64,000 nucleotides of DNA from Odiellus spinosus (Eukaryota; Arthropoda; Arachnida; Opiliones; Phalangiidae), in NCBI GenBank assembly GCA_963920705.1, contig OY987232.1, positions 5,459,200-5,523,199 of the forward strand. The letters run 5' to 3'. Positions 55,279 to 64,000 of this stretch are shown here, piece by piece; position 1 is the first letter of the stretch, and every line of letters starts with the position of its first letter. Under the pieces are notes generated by a model. It had not been told where the DNA came from, did no database searches, and saw only the letters and a list, made by a program, of their open reading frames with translations. A program made the position numbers and the translations under genes.

Positions 55279-56640
55279 TTGCGTAAGCCCGCGATTTTTC
55301 CGAAACTCGTAAATCCTTATTTCCCGGACCCTAAAGGGAAACATTACCTTAAAAACGGTCTAATTAATTAGGTTAATTATCGCGGTTGGCTAATTAGGGT
55401 CGTATCTTCTCTGGATCTTTTCCTAGAGTGTTGAAGTCGCGTTCCGCGAATAGCCCCATTCTTAATCTACAAAATGAGCCCTTCCATAGCCAAATTGGGA
55501 TATTACCAATAGATAGAAAATCATCCGATCGACAAAGGGTCCTTTGGATCGAAATTTATCTGATCGACAGTGTGTCTCATTTGATCGACGGGTTAGCCCC
55601 ATTTGATCGACAGTCTCTCTCGTTTTTTTACCAATAGATAGAAATTCATTCGATCGACAAAGGGTCCATTGGATCGAAATTTATCTGATCGACAGTGTGT
55701 CTCATTTGATCGACGGAATAGCCCCATTTGATCGAAATTTATTTGATCGACAGTCTCTCTCGTTTTAATTGGATGCCATGACCCGTTGCCCGAAAGGGTA
55801 GCCCGCATGGATTGTAAAAAGATACTCTGACCTACTTCGGCAAACAAGTCTAATAAGACTTATGCCACCAAAGAAATTTGATAACTTCATATGTACCTAA
55901 TTAAGAATAAAATTTAAATTGAATCCGCGTCGTGAAAATGGTGTGTTAAATAATCGAAATTATTTGGTTCATAAATAAAATGATTGGGTTTTGTAGGGTT
56001 AGGTTAGGTCATATATAATGTTGGACAGGGGTAGATGAAACCCGCCTTTGAAGTCGTTACTCTATATAAACTCGAGTACAAACATTACGTACCCAACCGC
56101 CTCAATTTTAGCCACACAAACCATGGCTAAAATAATCCATGGGCATTCTAAAATAATGACAGCCTCACTCTAATTTTTTTGTATATATATGCGTTTTTTA
56201 ACTTCCCATAAGATCAAACTTCAAGAGTTTTTGGCTTTTTTTAAACTGACATTTGATATTTTCGATCATTTGGTTCTGCATGTCGATCCAATGGTACTTC
56301 ATATCTATTCCACTCAATCTTTTTTAACTGCTATCATTTGGTTCTGCATGTCGATCCATTGAATTTCGATCTAATGGACCCTGTCGATCAAATGAATTTC
56401 GATCCAATGGTACTGCATGTCTATTACACTCAAGCTTTTTTACCTGTCGATCATTTGAGTCTTCTTTTTTTAAGTGTCGATCATTTGGTTCTGCATGTCG
56501 ATCCATTGAGTTTCGATCTAATGGACCCTGTGTCGATCAAATGAATAAGCCCTTTAAATTGATCCAACCCAAGTTATACATTTCTAAATGAAAGTGTTCA
56601 GAATTAGAAGCGTTCAGAATTAGGCGACCCTACCATAGAT
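55279..56640. repeat. Dispersed repeat (copy of 4.27-4.56 kb) split by an insertion
   Basis: 55,279-55,490 and 56,575-56,635 together match the repeat at 4,268-4,560. The intervening 1.07 kb is GATCGA-rich and absent from the other copy, so it is an insertion. Confidence 0.75.
55495..56560. mobile_element. Insertion with inverted GATCGA-rich tandem arrays
   Basis: The left array (55,495-55,765) has two units of about 134 bp built on GATCGACAAAGGGTCC.TTGGATCG and CATTTGATCGAC. The right array (56,270-56,560) has the same words in the opposite orientation (CGATCCAATGGACC, GTCGATCAAATGAA). The centre (55,766-56,269) is unique and non-coding, with a short GGGTTAGGTTAGG word at 55,994. Inverted arrays of short repeats at both ends resemble Foldback (FB)-type elements. 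Confidence 0.65.
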
Positions 56641-57113
56641 TTATATAAAAAAAATTGTGAAGAAAGGGTTTCTCTATATGAAAAGTTCATAAACAGATTT
56701 TTAAAAGCTTGTATAGGAGTATAATTTATATAATTGATCTTATATTTATATCTCATAGGCATTGTAATGTGAATCAATGCTAGTTTACATAATAAGAGCT
56801 TTTAAAGTCTTATAATATATAACGATTGATGATGCTCTTCTCTGTTATATCGAGCTCCTATTAGAGAAAATATATTAAGAAAAATACTAATGCCAATGGC
56901 ACTAGAAGGAATTTCTTTTGTAACATATTAATATGTAAAAACCCAACTAAAAAGGGAAGGCTGTCTTTCACAGATATTACAACTCAGAATGGACAGATAA
57001 AATTTTTTAAAAACTCTGAAAGGCCAGATAATTTATTACAACTCTGAATGGACAGATATTAACTTTTTAAATCACTGCAATTTAGCTAAACCTTTCACAG
57101 ATAACTCTGCCCT
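56641..57113. other. No gene; short direct repeats
   Basis: TTACAACTC.GAATGGACAGAT words occur at about 56,977 and 57,037. Nothing else is recognised. Confidence 0.45.
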
Positions 57114-58798
57114 TTGTACGAATGTTGCATTTTCTTCTAGGAAACAATGTTATCGAAAAACTTAACAATGTGACGGTTAAAGTGTGTTATTAAATCTTTG
57201 TTAGATGGATTTAGAGGCACTGTGTGTATTCGAAAGCCTCCCCCCCCAAATATTTCAGATTGAAACCAATTTTGTTTTATTAAATAATTTCAATACTTAA
57301 ATCAGGGGCGTAGGAACGTTTATCAGATTGGAGGGGGCAAAATCCGCAAATGTGATAATTTTTTTGCATTTTTCCTACATAGAAATTTATTTTCAAATGC
57401 ATACCTTTTTCAGATGGGAGGGGGGGGCAAATATCATAATTTTCTTTTTACACTAAAAGGTATTTTCATTTTTCAAATACATACGTCCTAGTCCTACCCA
57501 AAAGTATTGTACAACACCAAGTATTGAAGAATTATTTTCAAATAAATCACTAGAGTAGAGACAGCTATTCCATGGTTCAAAATAAACAGTTTATTAAATA
57601 CACCTTTTCAGGAGGGCTTTCGGACGTATATTTGTTATTTTTGTATATTTTGTAATGTCAGAGTAGAAAGGGATTGAAATGGGAGTCGCTACTTGTTGAG
57701 GTTTAATTAAGCCATCGAGATATCGGAAGCAATAATAACAAGTTGGGAAACCAAAATATAACCTCCCCGACGTTAAGGTAATCTAACCTAACCTAACCCT
57801 ACCTAAAATAAAAGATGAAAAGAAATGTAGAGTATTGGATGAGTAGAAGAAACAGCGTGCATTTCAATCATTATTCTCTATTTTACGGAGTATAAGTATT
57901 TTCCCTTAACCTCAAGGATACAGAGAATGCAAAAGAGTGCCATGCGTTACCCATAATTACATGCGGAAGGTCGTAGACTCTTTAATATACACACCAAATG
58001 AAATGTCCTGCGTTACCCATAATTATATGCGGCATGGCGTAGATTTCTTAATAGACACACCAAATGAAATTTATTTTCTAAATAAATATGTAAAATACAT
58101 GTTCTTATAATATAAATTATCATTAGAGCATAGGCTGTACTGTGTGATTATCTTTGAGATAATCCACTGATTTGATAAAGACGAAGGATTTAGTCTGGGA
58201 TGGCAATGAAGACAAGGAATTAAAAAGACGAAGATTTTGAAGCAAGTTCCTCTTAGACAAACCAAGAAATATTGTAGACTGAATGTTTCATTTACAACCC
58301 ATTTTCGGTAGATGATCGGCAATTACTTCCGGTACAGATTTCGTCTAAAATTCTTGTTTTGACGTGCTAATAGAGGACCATTACTGATATTTTCATCATG
58401 CAAGTGATCCCAGTCATTGGAAGAATCAAAGGATTGAGCTGGTCGAGAGGTTATTTTCCAAACCGGCTGACAAGACGTTAGCTTCCACTCCTATGATAAA
58501 AAAAATATCTTGAATACTGAAATAGACTAATTTCCATACCGTTAATATTTATACTTGAATAGCTCCTTTTATGTTTAGAATAACGAGGCCGTATGAAGAA
58601 CTGTTGAGCTTTTACTGACTGTAAGAATCTCATATGTCGAGTCCGAAAACACTCACTGCTTGCATGTTTCAATTCTTCGTAGCCAGGCCGTCTCTTTCTG
58701 GTGATAAATGAAAGCCGTGTCGCTGCTCTGTTGACTTCAAATAGTGATGACATTCTGCGCTGGTTGATTTTCTCACTTAAGTCACTATAGCTTTCTTT

Positions 58799-58855
58799 CG
58801 TCTGGTCTCGTCTCGTCTTGTCTCGTCTCGTCTCGTCTCGTCTCGTCTCGTCTCC
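58799..58855. repeat. (CGTCT)n microsatellite (copy 2)
   Basis: About eleven units, slightly longer than copy 1. The antisense reads as a Arg/Asp/Glu/Thr repeat (ETRRDETRRD), a composition artefact that extends a minus-strand open frame. Confidence 0.85.
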
Positions 58856-60636
58856 TGGTCTGCTAACGAAGTTCACTCTACACGGCTACTGTTGATTATG
58901 AAAATAATCGGAAATGTTTCTTGGTTTTATAGTGGAGAAATCTGAAGCCTATTTTTTTCCGACATCAGATAACCATTTTTTATTCAAAACTGATGTTTTT
59001 TTAAACACGGGAAACCTACTGTACTTCTGTCGAAGGGGAGTTTTCACGACTATAATTTTTCTTAAGAGGTTTAACATTTTGTATCAATCCGCCTCAGCTT
59101 TAAATCTTATGTCGTTTCTATCTTGGATGCCCGTGTAAACGTACCTTTATTTAGATTCTTCAATCCACCCCAAGTTTGCAGCAAGCCTTAGCCTATTCTG
59201 CCCGTTATACCTTTGCTTTTTGGACTAAATGATATATGGAAAACAGATTAGCGCGTGTTGCCAACTCAAGCTGGTATTAAACGGTCACATTTCATTAAAG
59301 AACAACAGCAACTCCCCATAAGTGTCTGGGTACACGTAATGTTAATAATTTTGAAGGCTCTAGAGTATTTGCAGACCAAGTAACGCCAATAGGCAAAATA
59401 TTATATCACATTGAACCTATATGCATTTCTTCAGTATACCAACACAACCCTAAATAATTCTCTACTTAAAACCAAACCTAACTAGAGAAAAAAAGGAAAA
59501 TAAATAAGATATAACCACATAGATTTCAAGATAAATAATAAAGTCCATAATTCAGTATTAAAACAAAAAAATCAGAATTAAGACAACTGAAATTAGCAAT
59601 CTTTGGTAATATGTAAAATAGCCCTTACACGAACAATTTAAGTAAAGCAAATTATCAAATAAACGCCAAATAAGTCAATTAATTAAAATTAAAAATATTA
59701 ATCTTACCACTACCAAATAGCGGGCAGAAAACACAGACATCAAGATAACATTAGCAAAATAAATTTTGAACACCGGTAATCCTGAGAACTAGATTCTACA
59801 AAATCTTCTGGAATAATAAATTTATTTTAATCTAAAAAATATAAAATCTTAAAAAAAAAATATCTATACAAATAACATATTGATAAACCAATTAAAATTA
59901 GATGCGAAAAACATTTAATCTCGATATGAGATTAAATACACAAGGTCAAGGTTCTTCTTTTAAAACCATATCAGAATTTTGACGGTTGTAGAGTATTTGT
60001 AGACCAAGTAACGTGAAAAGGCAAAATGTTATATCAAATTGAACCTATACATGGCTTCAGTATACAACACAAGTTGTGAAACAAACGTTATTTTACGTGA
60101 CTACACACTAGCTAAAACGTCACCGAAAATAAACGACAGTAGGCATTAAAAAGCATAGTTCTACTATACTTAATTGGGATAAACATTAATTTCATGTGGG
60201 GAAAAGTGTGAAACTAAAACTAGCAGTCATTAAGAGATCCAATCACGTGATTCTTTTCCCCACTCGGTCTACATTTCACTATAGGGTGAACCATATCATA
60301 TATACCAATTAAAACACAAGAAAATTCAATGTCAATCCGGTTTAAGAATGTTAGTCAACTGTAAATTGTGGTATAAATAACCTGGTTCGATCTGCGTATG
60401 CGTACACGCAACAATTTCGCGTGAAATACATTTGGAAACGTGCGAGGCTTATAAAATATTAATTTGAAAACCCGTGCTAGTTATTAAAACCAATTCTTAC
60501 GCCACTGTTCGAAAATTTGCCAGAAAATTACAGTATTTCCCCATACATTAAACTGATTTTCCCAAGAATATCAGAATCGCTTTGATATTTTGCACGCGTA
60601 AAGTGGTTTCGGACTTGAAATTTAGTGGGCTACATA

Positions 60637-63075
60637 CACTGTAAAAAATAAAGGGTCGGATAAATACCTTTAAAGGTATTTCTGCTTGCCACCCCAGGCG
60701 CACCCTTTTAGGTACTTATTAATACCCTACTTTAGGGGTATTATAAAATACCTTCTATTAAGGGTATTAATGAAGACCTTTGGGGTACTATTTAGCACCA
60801 TATATGGTATTTATTCAGACTTCAAAAAAATACTATTGGGGTTCGAAAAAAGACCTTTTGGGTCATTAGGGGTACTAATTGGTACCATATATGGTATTTA
60901 TCCAGACTTCAAAACTTCGCTTTAGGGGTACGAAATAATACCTTTTCGGACATTAGAGGTAATAATTGGCACCATATAAGGTATTTATCCAGACTTCAAA
61001 ACTTCACTTTAGGGGTACGAAATAATACCTTTTCGGCCATTAGAGGTACTAATTGGCACCATATAAGGTATTTTTCATACTTCAAAATTTCGCTTTGGGG
61101 GTGTGAAGAAATACCTTTTCGGCCATTAGAGGTACTAATTGGCACCATATAAGGTATTTTTCGGGAAAATAAAAGATACTTCTTTCATTATTTAAATAGT
61201 AGCAAACCTGGAAGATTTATTTGTACAAAATAATGGGTTATCATACATCACAATGATTTAAAAATCAAAATAAATCCAGATTTGTATTATGGTTTCATGC
61301 ATTTGAAAAAGAGGTTTTAACACGAGTTGATGCACTTTGAGAAATTGGTTTTTCACGAGGTTACAAGTTTGTTAACTTTAATTTTAGTACAAAGTTATGG
61401 GTTTGAAAAGAGGTTTTTAACAAGTTTATGATTTTGGTTTTTAAAAGAAGTTCATTAATTTGGAAAAGAAAGATTTTTATAAGACGTTTATGCATTTTGA
61501 GAAAGATGGGTTTTATGGATTTTGAGAAATGGAATTTTATCACAAATATATGAATACGTTAGTTTTAATCACAAATTTATGGATTTAGTATTTACCACAA
61601 AGATGGGTTTCAAAAAGGCCTTTTACAACAAACTTATTTTTAAATACTAATAATGAGTCATTAAATACTAATAATGAGTCTTTATTTACTAATAATAAAC
61701 CATTAAATACTAATTGTGAATAATGATTTATATAAAATTACTATGAATTATTTATTACTAAATATGAATTAAATATTACTAATTATGAATTAAATATTAC
61801 TAATTATGAATTAAATATTACTAATTATGAATTAAATATTACTAATTATGAATTAAATATTACTAATTATGAATTAAATATTACTAATTATGAATTATTA
61901 ATTATTTAATACGAATTATTAATTATTTAATACGAATTATTAATTATTTAATACGAATTATTAATTATTTAATACGAATTATTAATTATTTAATACGAAT
62001 TATTAATTATTTAATACGAATTATTGATTATTTAATACGAATTATTGATTATTTAATACGAATTATTAATTATTTAATACGCATTATTAATTATTTAATA
62101 CGCATTATTAATTATTTAATACGAATTATTAATTATTTAATACGAATTATTAATTATTTAATACGAATTATTAATTATTTAATACGAATTATTAATTATT
62201 TAATACGCATTATTAATTATTTAATACGCATTATTAATTATTTAATACGAATTATTAATTATTTAATACGAATTATTAATTATTTAATACGAATTATTAA
62301 TTATTTAATACGAATTATTAATTATTTAATACGAATTATTAATTATTTAATACGAATTATTAATTATTTAATACGAATTATTAATTATTTAATACGAATT
62401 ATTAATTATTTAATACGAATTATTAATTATTTAATACGAATTATTAATTATTTAATACGAATTATTAATTATTTAATACGAATTATTAATTATTTAATAC
62501 GAATTATTAATTATTTAATACGAATTATTAATTATTTAATACGAATTATTAATTATTTAATACGAATTATTAATTATTTAATACGAATTATTAATTATTT
62601 AATACGAATTATTAATTATTTAATACGAATTATTAATTATTTAATACGAATTATTAATTATTTAATACGAATTATTAATTATTTAATACGAATTATTAAT
62701 AAGAGAAATTAATCCAGTAATTATTAAATTCTGATCTAGTATTAATAATAAATGAAAAATCCATTTTAATTATAATTGGTCTAATCATAGTTAATTTGAT
62801 TCTATCATCAATAAATTTCAATCAGTCATAAAGCTTTAAATAAATTTAATCACTTTTATTGGTAAAATTGTGATTAATTTTAATTTAGATTAGGATTAGC
62901 TTCATCGATTAGATTTATTTTTGATTATATTTAAATTATAATTATTAAAATGGAATTAAGCGTTTAAACTGTGTTAATCGATTATATCATAATTAAATTA
63001 ATCTTCTTCATCATTGTTCGATTGTCACGTGAATCAAAATATTCTGTCTAAAATTCTGTTCGCCAAAGCATTTTC
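60637..63075. mobile_element. Left part of the second CACTG element copy
   Basis: Starts CACTGTAAAAAATAAAGGG as at 47,393, with the same 95-bp and 21-bp repeats. It is interrupted by the Copia insertion at 63,076, so its right end is outside the window. The left flank differs from copy 1 by an extra TA just before CACTG. Confidence 0.65.
61893..62700. repeat. Expanded 21-bp AT-rich array (copy 2)
   Basis: About 38 units of AATTATTAATTATTTAATAC plus G, against four in copy 1. A few units have GCATT or TTGATT variants that occur in clusters, showing spread by internal unit duplication. Confidence 0.95.
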
Positions 63076-63240
63076 TGTTGGAGTTTTAACCTTTGATCCT
63101 TATCAATCTTATCTAGTTGTTTTTTTCTGCTGATTGTTATCTGTATAAATAGTTCGGAGTTTAACTTAATAAATTAGTTTTACTTGTTTCTCTTGGAAGA
63201 GCCTATTCGCTTGTCTAGATTTATTTCTTATTCAACTACA
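63076..63240 (+). mobile_element. Copia-type 5' LTR, 165 bp
   Basis: Begins TGTTGGAG and ends CAACTACA (TG...CA). It contains CTGTATAAATAG (63,140-63,151), a TATA-type promoter, and AATAAA-like words near 63,168. It interrupts the duplicated segment right after ATTTTC, so ATTTTC or part of it is the expected target duplication beyond the window. Confidence 0.75.
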
Positions 63241-63256
63241 GGTTATGTACCCAAAG
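63241..63256 (+). promoter_or_regulatory. Primer-binding site next to the LTR
   Basis: GGTTATGTACCCAAAG directly follows the LTR end. It is close to the GGTTATGGGCCC site of Copia elements, which primes reverse transcription from an internal part of initiator tRNA-Met. Confidence 0.55.
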
Positions 63257-63319
63257 TTCACTTCCACTGTGCGCGACATATAACTATACGTATCAAGTCG
63301 TGATCGCTAAGTTCAGAAG

Positions 63320-64000
63320 ATGTCGCACTTCGGAATGAAGATTGACCCTTTAACTAAAGAAAATTTCGACACATGGGAATTACAGGCAAGGTCGTATTTC
63401 GTGAAAAATAGCACCTGGAAACACGTCAGTGGCGTCGCTGGGAAGCCTCTTCCGGCAAGCACATCTGCTGATGCAACGACTGTTGCAGCTGCAAATAAGG
63501 CAATTGAGGTATGGGAAGAAGCAGATTTCCTAGCATTATCAGACGTTATCTTGGCAGTTGGGACAGCGGAATTGCGCGCCGTCAAGAATTGTCAGACATC
63601 GCATGAGATGTGGGAGAAACTCCAAGCTCAATATCGTTCGCAGGGTCCAGCAAAGAGGAATGCCTTAATGAAGTCATTATTCCTGAACAAAATGAAGGAA
63701 GGTGATGACGTACGAGATCATGTAGGAAAATTCCTGGACTCTGTTGACAAATTGAACAAACTCAACGTCAACTCTACGCAGTTCTGGGAAGATATGTTGG
63801 GCTGTATGTTGCTGTATTCTTTACCTGTGAGCTTTGAGACATTTCGCACAAGTATTGAGACCAGAGACGTTATTCCAGACCTTGAGACTCTAAAGATTAA
63901 AATCTACGAGCATGCCGATGGAAGAAAAGGAGACGTATGCAGCAACGATGCCTTGTATATAGACAAGCGTAAGGGGATGCGACCCAAAAAGGGGACCCAT
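63320..64000 (+). CDS. gag: Copia-type gag, 5' part (runs off the window)
   Basis: An ATG at 63,320 opens 227 codons with no stop up to the window end. The first residues (MSHFGMKIDPLTKENFDTWE) followed by ALSDVILAVG, SHEMWEKLQAQY and LMKSLFLNKMKEGDDVRDHV match the UBN2/DUF4219-type Gag of Ty1/Copia elements, which forms the virus-like particle around the element RNA in the cytoplasm. The zinc-knuckle CCHC box would lie just beyond the window. It begins 80 bp after the LTR, as expected. The unbroken frame in a region full of dead elements suggests a young, possibly active copy. Confidence 0.85.
   Translation, partial: MSHFGMKIDPLTKENFDTWELQARSYFVKNSTWKHVSGVAGKPLPASTSADATTVAAANKAIEVWEEADFLALSDVILAVGTAELRAVKNCQTSHEMWEKLQAQYRSQGPAKRNALMKSLFLNKMKEGDDVRDHVGKFLDSVDKLNKLNVNSTQFWEDMLGCMLLYSLPVSFETFRTSIETRDVIPDLETLKIKIYEHADGRKGDVCSNDALYIDKRKGMRPKKGTH

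Larger units (their letters stand above)
57114..63075. repeat. Direct segmental duplication, copy 2
   Basis: Copy of 43,879-49,139. It is about 700 bp longer, almost entirely because of the 21-bp array. Its right edge is exactly the start of a Copia LTR, so the true extent of the duplication is hidden and may continue past the window end. Confidence 0.9.

Noticed and set aside
61893-62700. CRISPR-like array
   Set aside because: Units are head-to-tail 21-bp repeats with no unique spacers, in a eukaryotic setting.
43879-63075. The two 5.3-kb copies as the LTRs of one giant element
   Set aside because: They lack TG...CA ends, contain half of a separate CACTG transposon, and enclose no retroviral genes.
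63313-63585. Minus-strand 90-codon frame opposite the Copia gag
   Set aside because: Shadow of the real gag frame on the plus strand.

Overview
This 64 kb window looks like a repeat-rich intergenic stretch of an animal nuclear genome, most likely an arthropod. The reasons are its AT-rich, intron-bearing character and its mix of families: C2H2 zinc-finger arrays, a MADF-domain gene, a BIR domain, a Penelope-like element, Gypsy, Copia and jockey/CR1-like retroelement pieces, mariner- and hAT-type pieces, Maverick/Polinton-type virus-like genes and a SLC25A51-like carrier pseudogene. No rRNA gene, bacterial operon or CRISPR array is present. I cannot name the species. I see no clearly intact host housekeeping gene; most coding sequence is mobile-element, virus-like or decayed.

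Layout. 0-4.6 kb: a foldback MITE and decayed zinc-finger fragments, one split by a (TA)n tract. 5.1-5.8 kb: the 3' end of a Penelope-like element. 6.2-8.25 kb: a minus-strand cluster with a 271-aa nuclear-type protein, a BIR protein with a frameshift in an A run, and a GC-rich two-exon gene cut off at base 8,250. 8,251-25,806: a 17.6 kb near-complete palindrome with matching AGTAGTTT/AAACTACT ends, an AT-rich centre near 18,100, terminal arrays of GC-box/octamer/CRE/forkhead-like motifs, and one 435-codon virion-protein-like gene per arm, transcribed away from the centre. The left copy is intact; the right copy has a stop codon. The left arm also carries a clean 1,443-bp solo LTR whose empty site survives in the right arm. 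26-27 kb: a 332-codon open frame of unknown function.

27.0-31.7 kb: a second, independent inverted duplication, with a SLC25A51-like pseudogene and a transposon-protein fragment in each arm. It is followed by a LINE remnant, the missing N-terminus of the carrier pseudogene, and a Gypsy polymerase remnant interrupted by a hAT-type MITE and a MADF gene. 36.4-43.9 kb: minisatellites, a longer zinc-finger pseudogene, a mariner-type transposase fragment, an 87-bp coding-like tandem repeat and a C-terminal fragment of a Maverick-type family B DNA polymerase.

43.9-49.1 kb and 57.1-63.1 kb are nearly identical direct copies of one segment. Both include part of a CACTG...CAGTG (CACTA/EnSpm-like) element, and copy 2 carries a large expansion of a 21-bp repeat. 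Between them lie a third diverged partial copy, foldback elements and GATCGA arrays. The window ends in an apparently young Copia-type retrotransposon (165-bp LTR, primer-binding site, open gag) inserted in copy 2.

The most notable object is the 17.6 kb palindrome. Its form suggests integration of a snap-back (end-duplicated) linear virus-like genome of the Maverick/Polinton kind, but the family assignment rests on recognition of a few proteins and needs database comparison.
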